In this document: piece by piece, positions 19,873-36,052 of the stretch
How positions within the stretch are numbered: the stretch's first letter is position 1
Layout: every line of letters starts with the position of its first letter
Assembly (NCBI GenBank): GCA_026545225.1
Contig: CM048849.1
Location: 51,964,836-52,028,835 of the forward strand
Direction: 5' to 3'
Source: Cornus controversa
Taxonomy: Eukaryota; Streptophyta; Magnoliopsida; Cornales; Cornaceae
DNA: 64,000 nt
The notes under the pieces: generated by a model
Databases searched by the model: none
The model's input: the letters and a program-made list of their open reading frames with translations, nothing else
Told to the model about the DNA's origin: nothing
Program-made: the position numbers and the translations under genes

Positions 19873-20914
19873 TCACAAAAATTAAATATTTTTATATAAT
19901 AAATATTTTACTTTTTTATTTATCAATACATATTTTTAGTTTTAAATTAAACTAAAAATATTAAATTGGTGACATCAACAAACAAATAAAACTATTTATA
20001 AAAGAAAAATATAATAAGTATATAAAAGAAAAATATATTCTTTAATTCAATTAACCATAATTACAAAATTTTAAAAATTATATAAGAAATGATTATAATA
20101 ATGAGATGTGAAAATTTTGTTAAATTTTTGTGTCTTTTGGGTGTTGTTCAAAAAAATATATATACAATTATTAATAAGCAACGTTTGTGTCCTTTGTAGG
20201 AAAAGGGAACATTTAAAAATATATTAATATCCATATTAATTTAGAAGGTATTGACTCATATAACAAATAATATAAATATAGGAAAAAATATATAAATATT
20301 ATAATAATGTGAAATGTTTGTGCATTGTTGTGAAAAAAGAAACTTTTAAGAAAAAGAATTAAAAAATGTTTAAGAATATAATTATTAATGACCAACGTTT
20401 CTGTCCTATGATAGGAAAAGAAAATGTTTAGGAATATATGAATAATCATATTTAATTTAGAAAGTATTAACTCATACCAAAAATAAGATAAATATAAAAA
20501 TTAAAAAATGTATAGAAAAACTAAAAGCCTCACACTTTTAGTAGATGATAATAATAATAATAATAATAATAATAATAGATAGATAGATAGATAGATAGAT
20601 ATAGATATAGATGGATATAAGAGTTGCATGTATATATTTACTACTTTAAAAATATGTTCTTTAATTCAATTAACCATAATTACAAAATTTTAAAATTATA
20701 TAGGAAATGATTATAATAAGTATATAGATTATTAAAAATATTTAAAAGCAGGACAATATAAACAAATATTAATAAAAATATTTTAATACTTTATATTTAT
20801 AATTTTATTTGTTTGTTGATGGCATCAATGTAAATACCTTAGAAATAGAAGGGTATATTGATTGATGAAAAAGTAAAATATTTATTACAGGAAAACATTT
20901 AATTTTTATGATTA
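19873..20914. repeat. Candidate DNA element with about 115-bp inverted ends
   Basis: The left arm (19873-19992) and right arm (20801-20914) are imperfect inverted repeats. The outer ends read ATCACAAAAATTAAAT and, reversed, ATCATAAAAATTAAAT; the inner ends both read CATCAACAAACAAATAAAA. The about 1-kb interior is AT-rich and non-coding, with two internal direct duplications (about 20038-20100 with 20660-20722, and about 20165-20255 with 20380-20475) and a microsatellite. No target duplication is obvious. A non-autonomous, possibly Mutator-like, DNA transposon fits best. Confidence 0.5.
20547..20602. repeat. Compound microsatellite (ATA)n-(GATA)n
   Basis: About nine ATA units are followed by about six GATA units and some (ATAGAT) units, all inside the inverted-repeat element. 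Confidence 0.9.
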
Positions 20915-21080
20915 ATTTTCACCAATCAGGGTAGCGATTGTGCAAGTACAGTCGCTTAAGCGACTGCTCCTAGCACTGATACAAATTTTTGAAATAGTTT
21001 TGATAAGTCTGTTTTAATTCAAAAAGACTCCTTTATGATTGAAACAACCCAACTCACATAACTCAAAATGCTATTGATGT

Positions 21081-22440
21081 ATGTTGGTTTTTTGGGGTAA
21101 ATTTCGTTGTTTAGGGCCCCCAAATTGGATTTTTCTATTTTTTTTTTTACATATTTCAAATTTTTTATTAGAAGTATAAACAAATTCGAATTCTTTTTAT
21201 TTTTGGTAATCAGTAATTTATAATATAAATTTCTTATTTTATTTTTTCAGAATTTGTACTTAGAGTTGGATTTGGCTTATTTTTAACTTTTCTTGTTCTA
21301 TAGTTTCATTATATTTTTAGGATTTCTTTTTTATAAATACTTGTACAGTAGAGAGCATATCACTTATTCAATTATTAATAAAATATCAGATTTTTCTATA
21401 ACTTGTGTTTGCCTTTTGCTTTAAGCATTGAATCAATTAAGTTTTTGCTTTGTGAGTTGGTATCAAAGCCTTGATTCTACCTTGATATGATGGCTATAGA
21501 TGGTGTTGCCAACAACTGCTCTGGCGACAATGATATCGTGCCCTTTGGCAGCCATGCAAGCTCAAGACTAGCGGATTCAAACTTTAAAGTAGCTATTTGT
21601 TCACCAGATGGATCTCACGATGCGAGAGATGCAACCAGATTTCATTGGACTTGAGATTGGTGGCAACTAGGTTTCTGAACTTGTTCGGGTTTATCTTGGC
21701 AGTATTCTTCACTGCCAATCGAATATGGGTACCATTTCTGTCCCTCCATGTGGGCCTCCAGCCCATGCAGAGTATTCTAGTGATAAGGAGTTAAGAGGAT
21801 TTGGGATAGATTAGCGTGATCGAGCTAGACACGACAGACATCGAAGGCATTCAGACACTTAGGACTTTCAAATTAAGATGGATCTCCTTAGTTATAATGG
21901 ACATTTTTACATTGAAGATTTCCTTGATTGGATATTAATGATGTTGAGAACTTTTTTGAGTATAAGAATTTACTCGAAGATAATTTAGTTAAGTTTGTGG
22001 CATCCAAGCTTAAGGAGGTGCTTCAGTTTGGTGGGAACAGACATAGACTATTCAAATGAGGCAAAGGAAATAGCCTATCCAGACCTGGCACCAGATGAAG
22101 TAGTTGTTAAAGGCCAGATTTCTACCTACCAGACTACGAGCAGATATGATAACACCGGTATTAGAATTATAAGGTCCTGTTTGGCAGAGCTTTTGCTTTG
22201 ACTTTTACGCAAAAGAAAAAGAGAAGCAGAAGCTAAATGAAGAAGCTGGTACCTAACAGCTTCCTTTGAATGCTCTTTTTGGACTCCAAAACTTTTCAAC
22301 CTTACCAATCCAATACTCTCCAAAATGGCTTTTAAGCTTGAAAAGTCAATCCAAACAGGGCCTAACTAGGAGAATCGATTTATTACTGAGTATATAAAGG
22401 AGTTCTATAAGTTGAGCGCATGTAACAACCTATGAAAGGT
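21081..22440 (+). pseudogene. Gypsy-type element 5' relic: LTR end, primer site and gag
   Basis: An LTR-like AT-rich tract is followed by a primer site TGGTATCAAAGCC at 21458-21470 and a start codon near 21487. Downstream, frames at 21860-22010 read FQIKMDLLSYNGHFYIEDFLDWI and, after a shift, KFVASKLKEV, the classic Ty3/Gypsy gag segment (S-F-N-G ... F-L-D-W). A later part (about 22366-22430) reads as the end of the gag helix (FITEYIKEFYKLSACNNL). A MITE splits gag at 22173-22362. Frameshifts make it a relic. It stops at about 22440, where another repeat begins. Confidence 0.65.
22173..22362. mobile_element. MITE (PIF/Harbinger-like) inserted in Gypsy gag
   Basis: This 190-bp element has terminal inverted repeats GGTCCTGTTTGG and CCAAACAGGGCC (one mismatch). 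It is flanked by the 3-bp target duplication TAA (22170-22172 and 22363-22365). The gag reading resumes on the far side. The TIR and the TAA/TTA-type target fit the PIF/Harbinger superfamily. Confidence 0.8.
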
Positions 22441-22443
22441 ACT

Positions 22444-24060
22444 GTAGACACCCCTATTTTGCCCCTACCCATTTTTACTGAAAATATAATTTTCATTTTT
22501 CAAAACATTCACTAAATAACACTAGTTTGGACAAACTGGAAAAATTAAAAAATATGACTGTCAAATCGAAAAATGGACATCACAATTACATCTGGAATGT
22601 CCCAAAACCGTAGGATTGCCTCATAATCAAGTTCACAATATAACTCTTAGCACTTAATTGTGAAAAGGGGGAAAATTGTAATTTTATACCCCCTAACTCA
22701 TGCAAGTTTGTTTAAACTCAAAAAGCTGGCCAATATGATGTTGAAATAGAAAACAACCACAATTGTGTCCTAAATGTCCCAAAACCTTACGTTATACTCA
22801 GAGTTAAGTTCATAACACAACTCCAACACTTGATCATCAAATTTCCAGAGAAAAGGTTCACAAGTTAAACTAGGCGTGAAGAAAATAAAAAAGTGCAATA
22901 TTTAAAAAATGTTGGTGGATCAGACCCTTGAACCTACTATTTTTTGGTGATTTGTGGGTTCAACCCATGAACCAAGGAATGAGTTCACGAGTAAGAACCG
23001 CAAACCAGCATTAGAGTTCGCGAGTCAGACCTATGAACCCTTTTTTCTGAGATGGTTATGAACGTGTGAACCAACAAAAAAAGTTCGCGAGCTCAATCTA
23101 CAAAGTAGCAAATGAGTTCACGGATAGAACCCTCGAGCTAGTTAAAAAAGAAGAGATCACGATTTAAAATCACAAACCGACCCCAAAATTTTTCAAAAAA
23201 ATCGATTCCATGCCCAACAAGCGGTAGGACTCTTTAAATATACCTTTGCACCTATGAAAATGACAATTTCACATCATTTAGCAATCCCAGAGCATACGAA
23301 ACCTCCACAGTCATTCTCATAAGCCTCTAAAGCCTTCAGAAAGAGCAAAAAATTTGCTGCCAAGTATTTAAAAATAATAGTCAAGCTGCTTTTATAAGTA
23401 AGAAGGTACAAAAAAAGGATATAAGCAGGAAGTCGATCTTTTCTAACTTTGTTCTTATGCATCTCTCTTCTTCTACCCATTCTGTGCAGGCCCCATATAT
23501 TGTTATGTGCATGAGTCTTTGCACTGCTCTAGCAAGTAGCTCAAAGATATACGGTCAAGATAATTGTTGTCTTTTGTATATTCGTAGTGGTTAAAGTAGG
23601 GATGAGTGCCCTTAGCCTACCTTTAAAACCCAATTAAGTTTTTCTTGATAGGTTTATTTTTATGAAAACCCTTTATATTATTACTGTGTGTGCATTCATC
23701 TATAAAATAATAAACAAAATAAATCCAAAATAGAACAAATTACCATCGCTCCTATATCTCACCATTATCGATGTCCAAATTTAGTAAAATTCGAATAGTA
23801 ATCGATTTTCACAGGTTTATTGATGAGGGATTGTCGATTTTTGTCTTCTATATACATGCATATTAGTTCACAGTCAAAACCTTTCTATAATGGTCGTAGC
23901 CTAACTATAAAAATGGCATCACTGATTCAACCCCAACCACCACCACTGATGGTGTCGAACCCCATTGCCACCATGGAGAAGATTTACAATACATCCGGTG
24001 TATTGTAGATGTACTCGCCACCATGATCGTTACCTAAGCTGACACACTTTTGGTCATGCT
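22444..24060 (+). repeat. Possible LTR-derived sequence starting TGTAGACACCCC
   Basis: The sequence begins TGTAGACACCCCTATTTTG, a start seen in several plant Gypsy LTRs, exactly where the preceding gag relic breaks off. About 22920-23130 has a repeated motif of the GAGTTCGCGAG/GTTCACGAG kind, about four or five imperfect copies. No end, primer site or coding region is identifiable, so the element type and right boundary are guesses. Confidence 0.35.
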
Positions 24061-24360
24061 TAGAGAGAGAGAGAGAGAAATTAAAGAGAGATGGTTGGGA
24101 AATGAAAAGAATGAAATTTAAGAGAGAGAGAGAGAAGGAGTTAAAATCGAAGCCACAAACTTCTTCAATTTTTTATTTTGTTTTGAAGGTATTTTAAATA
24201 TTTGAGTTTACTGTTAATGGCAAATTGAAGTAGGGTAATTATTTTCATAATTTAAAAAATGTAGGGGTGAATAAAACACGAGAGATATTTGCATATTTTT
24301 CATGTAACATAATATTTTTATACTTTACCCTATTGTTATTTAAAATATAGGTAAGACTTA

Positions 24361-24756
24361 TGTTTGGTACAATGAAAAAGAGAAGAAAGGATAACATTAG
24401 TAATGAGAGAAAAGAAAAGAAAGGAAAAGAATTGATAGTGCTAAACTTTTATCGTGTTTGATTGATTAGTAAAAGAAAAGAAATGAAATGATGGTTAACA
24501 TGTTTGGGAAAAGAAAAAAAGGAAACTATTTAAATTTTTTACCATTATATCATTTTATATTTAAAAGAACAAATTTTAACTTTTATCAAAATAAGAGTGA
24601 AGTTGGTATTAACAAAGGTTTTATTAAAAAATGGTAGTATTTCCTTCCATTTCGTTTCATTTTTTGAAGAATAATAAAAATTACTATTCATCCTTAATTC
24701 ATCCCTTCAAATCTTCCATTTTCTTTTCTTTTCGTTAAAATTTTTATACCAAACAC
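24361..24756. repeat. MITE-like AT-rich repeat, copy A
   Basis: The ends TGTTTGGTACAA (24361) and, reversed, TGTTTGGTATAA (24756) form short inverted termini. The body matches 33772-34083 throughout. It is non-coding and rich in AAAAGAAAAG tracts. A TGTTTGG end is common among plant MITEs. Confidence 0.55.
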
Positions 24757-25860
24757 GAAAAACTATAACCTTCATTTTCTTTACTTTTATTTCTTTTCAA
24801 CTTGGGCCTTAAAGAATGGGCTCCATCACCGTAAAATAAATGCACAACGTTTTGTCCTCCAATATTCCAAATCAAACGTAATCTGTTTGATTAAAAGGAT
24901 CTATCACTGCTCAAAACTTTAAATTGGTAAAGAAAACGTTGCATGTCAAGCTCCAATAATAGTGACCAAAAAAGTGTTTTGAGTATTTAATCCAAAATAT
25001 ATATTTATATTACATTTAACTATTTAAGCATTGTGGTTGAATTTTTCTTAAAAAAAAAAAATTATAATCTAACAGTAAAAAATGCTTAAAAAATTAGTTT
25101 AATGAGCACGATTCACCCACTGCATTTACATCTAAATTCACATATTCTCACACTCCTAAAATGATTTAGTCAATTAATTTTTTTATAGTGTCGTAGACAC
25201 TGACAATACACTAGTATATGTATATATGTATATATATATATATAGATAATAATGACTAGAAAAGTGTTTGAGTATTTAACACATATATATGATGTGGAGT
25301 TGACGTTTTCTAGTAGAATAGAATTTGGTGGAGGGCGGAGAGGAACAATTGGCTGACTAGCCCTGATCAACGATCTGACAATGAACATGAAAATTTTCTT
25401 CAACTTGCATAAAGTATCGAGCCGGCCATTGAAGAGGAAGAACCCACCCTCCTTAATTCTGTTGGGAAGGAGGAGATTAATTTAAGGGATATAAAAGATC
25501 AAGCTTTAGCTTTAAACTATGGGCCAAGCTTTCACAGACCCATATTCAATTTTATCAAGATTAGATTCATGTGATTGTTGACTTAACCGTCAAACTTTAA
25601 AATGCCATATGAGACGCCAAAATTCAAAAAAGAAAAGAATGAGACAGAATAAGAAAAAGAGAGAATGGAAGGGTAGTTTAGGACAGAAATGAAAATGTTA
25701 GAGCAAGTTGAACCAAATTTTAAAAGTGTTAAAGAATTTTTAACAAAGTTTAACACGTGAATAATAAAAACAATCCTAGATGTTAGGACATTTTACCACT
25801 ACATATATTCATTGTTTGAAATTTCACATAAAAAAAAAAAAGGAACGTAATACGTAATCT
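24757..25860. other. AT-rich intergenic DNA upstream of the CRK3 3' flank
   Basis: No gene is supported. It contains a TA-rich microsatellite at about 25216-25243. A short stretch near 25292-25320 resembles the end of the CRK DUF26 exon, with the shared GATGTGGAGTTGAC text. That could be a fragment of another lost copy, but it is too short to call. Confidence 0.5.
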
Positions 25861-26293
25861 GGGTGTTACATCAATCACCAGTGAACTGCCCTGGACCACC
25901 CCAAGAAAATTTTAGTGGTCTTGACACCACCCACAATAATAAGTCATATTTTGACCAAGTCAGCCTCTTGAGTGCTAATGTGCTATGGCCCAAGAGAAAG
26001 GACTCAATTTCTTTTAGTGCCGGTTTTACCCCCATCTCACACAACAGAACAGAACAGGTCTTCCAAGTCCAAATCCAACTTATTTAACTTTCCATATCAA
26101 TATTGTATTATGGACCGACCACTTCATTGAATGTGCAACATGGGATTTTGTTTGACAGCAAATGTAACAAAAAATTTATAACTTAGCAATCGGTCTGTAA
26201 AAATGCTAATCTCTCAACCTCAGATGATATATACATTCATATCCTGTGTTCTTGAGTTTATTCATTTCACACTTTATAGCACACACTCATTTT

Positions 26294-30083
<3,790 letters not shown>

Positions 30084-30239
30084 AATGGAATGGGAGATCA
30101 AACTTTCATTCCTTTGTTTCTAGCAGCATTTGGGCACAGAAAGAGCCTTCGTTTACAAAATCAGATTGGGATAAAACAAGTGGAAAAGGTGCAAAGGGTT
30201 TACGCGGCTTGGACTGATGACAATTAATAAAGCGTTTTG

Positions 30240-31810
30240 AATAAAGGTATATTATAATCACACCCTGATAATTTGTCTTAATTACATGTTATGGGCAAAT
30301 TTTGAGATTCTTACACTGAAAAAGTACACTTGAGATTTGACTAGTGATTTAAAGAAGGGAAATGATATTAGACAGTAGTGTTAGATATAAACTTTCATAG
30401 CATACATGTCTGAGAGTGCATGTGATGAAATTTATCACATGCATTTAATGAATATACCTTTCAACAATACTATCATTTAGCCGACTACTGTGTATATATA
30501 TATGTGTCAAATGATATTTTTACTCCTACTTACACACCGACACCGAGTTTGGAGATTCTTACACTAACACTTGAGATTTGGCTCCTAATTTCAACAACAC
30601 TCTTGCCATCTTTGAGCCGTCTACTGTGTATATATGTGTGACTTTATATTTAAGCTAATTATCTTTCAACATTTATACAAAATACATATTGATATTATAT
30701 TATATAGATTAATTATATTACAAATTGTGCAAACTAAAGAAACATAATTTTACAAATTAACTTGCAAAAGTAATATAGTAATATACTACGTATATTGATA
30801 AAATGAATTTGTAAATTTGATAGATTTGTTTCATTATATATAATTGGGAATTATTATTACTATATATATATATATTTTTTACCAAGGCAAACAAAATATT
30901 TTATTGCTAACCAAACCAAGCAATACAATCCATAACAGCCTTATTAATTAGCCACTGGGGCAAGTTATTAATATCAAAAACAACATTGAGTTTCAAACCC
31001 GAAGCCCATTTAGCTAAGTCATGCGAACATGGAAAAGAGAACCAAACCAGAGAGAACGAGGAAGCATCCACCCATATAATAACCACCGCCCTTTCCGACG
31101 AATCATCTCCACTGTCTTTGTGTTTGATTAGGACAAATCAGATAGTGAGAAAGGAGATGAAGTGTTGGTCTGTATGTAATGATGATAGGGGAGAAAAAAG
31201 TGATTTCGGTTACGAGATATTTTTGTAGTAAAGAATATATTATAAAAGTAAGGATAGAAAGATAGTTTCACCGGAGATGACAGGAGTTTTAGTGTAAGAA
31301 TTTCTAAATTCGGTCTTTATGTGTAATTAAGACAAATCAGAGTGTCAATATAAATATAGTTAGAATAATAATTTTTTTGGCCCAAGACTTCGGCGTCAAC
31401 CACAATGGATCCCACCTTGGAAGTCTTTGCTTGAAGATTTCGGCCAAATAGCACTCTTCAACCACTTTGACTGTATGATAGCTTGGAACTTTCCTTGCAC
31501 TTGGCAAAGGGTGATCCTTCTTGTGATCGGTTAATTTTTCTTTTTCTTTTTCATTTTTTTCCCCTGCGCTTGGTTAATTGGACTATGTGAAGCGTAAGTA
31601 ACCAAACTTTAATTTTTAATTAACTAAACTTAAGGGAACAGTGGATGAAAAAGTTGTGGGGAGTGTGAATCATGAGGAGCCAAACATTAATTTTTTAACA
31701 TCTACTCCTTGAGTTAATGAGGCTTAATTAGGTGAACTCTCCAAAGTTCTTGTCTTATTTGTTTTATAAGACATTCATAAATTTCAAGTCTTATTTGTTT
31801 TATTTTGTTA
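30240..31810. other. Non-coding DNA between CRK3 and CRK4
   Basis: No host gene. About 30300-30620 contains an imperfect direct duplication around GAGATTCTTACACT and ACTTGAGATTTG (copies near 30305 and 30551). A LINE RNase H-like relic lies at 30895-31040. The remainder is AT-rich. Confidence 0.5.
30895..31040 (-). pseudogene. Possible LINE RNase H C-terminal relic
   Basis: The minus strand reads HDLAKWASGLKLNVVF followed by DINNLPQWL, resembling the end of plant LINE RNase H domains (H-x-L-A-K/R-W-A). Only about 45 codons are readable, so this is a weak call. Confidence 0.4.
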
Positions 31811-31811
31811 C

Positions 31812-33631
31812 AACACTTCATCTCTTGAATAAGAATTTCTCAGAGTTGTATCCATCAGTTCCAAGGGTACGGTGTTCCATCTCTCCAATGTTTCCAAGCC
31901 TGCGATAATATGTGAAATGATTTAGAAAAACTTTGACACATTATTTTTTCCAAGTTGAGATGTAGATATATGCATTGACAAAGAAAAACAGCAATTGCAT
32001 TATTCTGTCTATACTCACATAGCCCAAAAGGCCCTCGGGATCATATGATTGATAGAAACTACTGTTCTTCTTCCCGCTTATAATTTTCAAAATTGAGATT
32101 CTAAAACTAAACACATCAGATTTTACTGAAAATTATCCTTGCATAGCATACTCTGGAGACATATAACCACTACAATCCAAAAATAAGAAAACAAAAAGAA
32201 GAATTTGCAAAAAAAATTGAATCAAAGATAAATGTTATGTATTGATGATGTGACACACAAAAGGTCAAAAAATAAAATGAATGAATAAATAAGCATACAT
32301 ATATTGAAGTGTTTTCTTTGCAATTACAAGTTTTTGTATAATCAATAAATTTATTAATTTAAATTATGAAAATAGATGTGGGAAAGCAAGATTTGGAAAC
32401 TTACAATGTCCCAACTATTCTATTTGTACTTCCTTGAGTTTGATCCACACCAAAAATTCTTGCCATACCAAAATCTGAAACCTTTGGATTCATGTCCCCG
32501 TCTAATAATACATTGTTAGCTTTGAGATCCCGATAAATAACTCTAAGTCGAAAATCTTCATGAAGATAAATGATTCCTCGGGCTATGCCTCCTATAATCT
32601 TATAATGTCTTGACCAATCCAGTTGTTTTCCTTTTTCTGAATCTGTGTATTTGATCATCAGGCTAACAATGAGGATTATATTTAATCACACTATGTAATA
32701 ATGCAATACAATTTTTCAAACAGGCAAATACAAAAAAAAAAATCAATTATTGATGAAACATTAGAACTCCAAATGTTCCAGTTTTATGCGATCATTTATA
32801 TTTTTCAGAAAATGTTACACAACTTTAAACAAAACTAGTCATAACACAGTGTGCACTGCACGTGTTTTATGACTCGTATCTTAAAGCAATAAATCTATAA
32901 TCTCCTGCCTCAGTTCAATTGAGAGAGGAAATTAATAATCTTCATGGAAATCTGTGTTTGATCTAAAATTAGGCAGAAAGAAACAGATATGTGTTGAGAA
33001 TGGTCAAACCAAATAGAAAGTAGTCGAGGCTTTTGTTGGGGACGAAAATTCATAGATAAGTATCTCTTCTTCTTCTCCAAGCAGAATCTTAGTAACCTCA
33101 CCAGATTTCTGTGTTGAAGTTTGGCTACCAATATGACCTCATTCTTAAATTCTTTTTCACCTTGTCCGGAGCTTTTAGATAGTCTCTTCACAGCTATCTC
33201 TTTTCCATTCGGTAGTGTACCCTGAATGTATGTGATATCAATGGAATTATTATCCTAAATATCGCACTAAGAGTGCCCTCACTGTGGTTTTTCTCATTTC
33301 AGAAATCTGAAATTTTGGAATGCTTGTACAAAAAATTAAATAAATTATTACCTTGTAGACAGCACCAAATCCACCTTCACCAATTTTGCTATCATTACAG
33401 AAGTTGTCTGTGGCCTACAAGAGGGAGGGAGCTATGGAATCCGTTGTCGGGTGTGGTGGTCTTGGAGAAGTTGGAGAGGAGGAGTTTGAGATTGGAGTGA
33501 TAGGTGCTGTTACGAGTGTATAAAGTGGTTGCATTTGGGCAGAAATAGGAAAGAGGTTGCGAGGTAATTTTAGTGGTGAGGCGAAGCAAGCAAAGAAAGA
33601 GAAGGGCTGTGGAGATATTGAAGGAAGGCAT
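31812..33631 (-). pseudogene. CRK4: deletion-chimera CRK pseudogene
   Basis: The 5' end keeps the signal peptide and start of the first DUF26 (33631 to about 33420, MPSFNISTALLFLCLLRL onward), then joins directly at about 33417 to the middle of exon 3 (ATDNFCND, glycine loop). The rest of DUF26, the whole TM exon and half of exon 3 are gone. Exon 4 (33221-33010) has a frameshift after FCLE. Exon 5 (32642-32405) is open and keeps RDLKANN and DFG. Exon 6 (about 32168-32018) has an in-frame TAA just after PEYAMQG. Exon 7 is cut off at about 31812 after RDE. It is non-functional, and both ends are affected. Confidence 0.88.
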
Positions 33632-33771
33632 AATGGGTGATCAAATTCTTCCTCGGATTTGGGCGTAGAAAGGGTTTGGTTTATCAAAATCAGATTCAGA
33701 TATAAAATAGAAAATGAGTGGTAAAGGAACAAAGGTTGACTGGGCTTGGGAAGACTTAGATATGTATGGTA

Positions 33772-34083
33772 TGTTTGGTACAATGAAAAAGAAAATAAAA
33801 GAAAATAAAAGAAATGATATCAAAAGAAAAGTATACTTTTAAACTTTTATTTTTTGGATTGAATAAAGAAAAGAATGAAAATTATAATTAACATGTTTGA
33901 AAAAAGAAAAAAAATAAAAATTATTTAAAAATTTTATCATTATATCCGTATATATTTAAAAGACAAATATTAGCTTTTATCATAACAGAGTTGATATTAA
34001 GAGGGTTTCATTAAAAAATATTAATTTTTTTTTCATTTTTAGAAGATAACAAAAAGCTACAATTTATCCTTTCAAGATAATAG
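33772..34083. repeat. MITE-like AT-rich repeat, copy B (truncated)
   Basis: It is the same family as 24361-24756, starting with the same TGTTTGGTACAATG. The right end is lost or diverged. It lies about 140 bp upstream of the CRK4 start. Confidence 0.55.
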
Positions 34084-34212
34084 TGTTTTTTCATATTCAT
34101 CTCAAATGTTTTATCAAATGCATGATTTTGAAAATAGTTAACTTTGATGGCATATTTTTATTCTTAGTGCTCCAAAAGAACATGTTTATATAACTTTTCC
34201 TACACAAAACTG

Positions 34213-34468
34213 TTCCACTAATCATGTATGACAAATGATGGTTCAACAAAGTACCACAAACAAGCTCTACAATCCATGTTGAGAAAAACAAGTGATGCTA
34301 CGCACTGACGGACCCAAGAATTTTTTTTGAGGAGGTGACCATTCCACTAATCATGTATGACAAATGATGGTTCAATAAAGTACCACAAACAAACTCTACA
34401 ATCCATGTTGAGAAAAACAAGTGATGCTACGGAGTGACGGAAGTAAGAATTTTTGTAAGAGAGGTGAC
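34213..34468. repeat. Tandem duplication, two units of about 129 bp
   Basis: Unit 1 (34213-34341) and unit 2 (34342-34468) are head-to-tail and nearly identical over TTCCACTAATCATGTATG and ATCCATGTTGAGAAAAAC. They are non-coding, and the high identity suggests a recent event. Confidence 0.85.
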
Positions 34469-34694
34469 CTTTAACAACAATAATAAAAAAAAATTATTGT
34501 AATAATTCTATTAAGTAAATTTATCATTATTCATTGATAACATTTATTTTATTTGTTAAGAATTTTGGGAAAAAAAGACATTTACTTTATTATGTTTTTA
34601 ATTTATTTATTAAAAATTAAATGAATTTATTATTTTAAAATTATTTTTATAGATATAGAGAGATGGAAAATATATAGAGAGATAGAGGGCTGAC

Positions 34695-34785
34695 AGAAAA
34701 AGGACTGCATAGCACAATCAATTAACTTGTCTGACTTAGGATTAGAAGGTCGTGGGTTTGACTCCCATTGTGGTTGTTCAATTTT
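34695..34785 (+). repeat. tRNA-derived (SINE-like) sequence
   Basis: The stretch contains a box A-like TAGCACAATCAATTAACT at about 34711 and, about 40 bp on, a box B-like GGGTTTGACTCCC near 34756, the internal Pol III promoter layout. It cannot be folded into a convincing full tRNA by eye, so a SINE head or tRNA pseudogene is more likely than a working tRNA. Confidence 0.4.
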
Positions 34786-34879
34786 GTACCTATATATAAA
34801 AATAAAGGAGACGTACAAAATTGTAATAATTATTGTGATATTAAATTAATGAGTCACACTATAAAACGATTGAACAATA

Positions 34880-36052
34880 CCTAAGATGAGAGACGGAAGT
34901 GTCAGACAATCAATTTGAATTCATGCCGGGTAGGTCAACGATGAAAGCTATTTACTTGTTGAGGAGACTAATGAAAATATATAGAGAGAAGAAGAGAGAT
35001 CTCCATATTATTTTTATTGATCTGGAGAAAACCTATGATAGGATACCTAGAGATCTAATATGGAGGATTACAATAAAAGACATGTATAATGGGTGTGTAA
35101 CTATAATGAGAACGCCTGTAAGAGAAACAAACGAATTTCCAATCACTGTAGGCTTACACCAAGGGTCTGCATTAAATCCATACCTTTTTGCTTTAGTGAT
35201 GGATGAACTAACAAAACACATAGAAGATGATATTTCGTGGTGTATGATATTTGTCAATGATATTGTTTTAGTTGATGAGACTAGAGAATGAGTTAATGTC
35301 AAATTGGAGGTTTGGAGAGAAGCTTTAGAAGTAAAAAGGTTTAAGATAAGTCAAAATAAAATTGAATATATGAAGTGTAACTTTAGTAAATCTAGAAGGA
35401 CAAATGAGGATGTAGTGAGGATTGATAATCAAGAGGTACAAAAAAAGTGAACATTTTCGCTATTTAGGCTCAATTATTCAAAATGAGGGAGAAATTGAAG
35501 ATAATGTTAATCATAGAATTAAGGCAGGATGAGTTAAATGGAGGGGTGCATCTAGTATATTATGTGATATGCGTATTCCCTTAAGATTGAAAGGGGAGTT
35601 TTATTAAACAACTATTAAACCAGCCATACTTTATGATACTGAATGTTGGGCAACTAGGCAACAACATTTGCATAAAGTGAGTATCGCAGAAATGTGAATG
35701 TTGATATGGATATTCAGAAAGACTAGAAATGATAGAATTATAAATGAACACACTCAAGAGATGATTGGAGTAGCACTAATTGGAGATAAAATGAGAGAAA
35801 ATCAGCTAAGATAGTTTGGACATTCGCAAAGAAGACTTTTAACTGAGTCCGTCAGGAAAAGTGGCATAGTCCAAATTGTGGGCAATGCTAGAGGAAGAGG
35901 AAGATCAAAGCTAACATGTGTATAAGTAGTAAAAAAAGATATGATAGCATGTGGATTAACTAATGAGATGACTTTAAATAGAGCAGAATGGAAACATCAA
36001 ATTTATGTAACCGACCCCAAATAATTAAAAAAAAGCTTAGTTGTTGCTGTTG
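34880..36052 (+). pseudogene. RTE-type LINE reverse transcriptase relic
   Basis: The stretch reads through the second half of a non-LTR RT: QFEFMPGRSTMKAIYLLRR, FIDLEKTYDRIPRDL, GLHQGSALNPYLFALVMDEL, then IFVNDIVLVDE. The catalytic FADD is FVND, so one catalytic Asp is lost. After a stop at 35289 the same protein continues with frameshifts and stops through GHSQRRLL and ARGRGRSKLT to WKHQIYVTDPK near 36020. It ends in a GTTGTTGCTGTTGT tail, the usual end of plant RTE elements. The 5' half is missing, as is normal for truncated LINE insertions. Confidence 0.8.

Noticed and set aside
25170-25403. Minus-strand frame with a PPPNSILLENVNSTS stretch
   Set aside because: Only about 30 bp resemble the end of a CRK DUF26 exon. 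It may be a fragment of another copy but is too short to annotate.
34695-34785. A functional tRNA gene
   Set aside because: Box A- and B-like motifs are present but no full cloverleaf with acceptor pairing can be drawn, so it is listed only as tRNA-derived.
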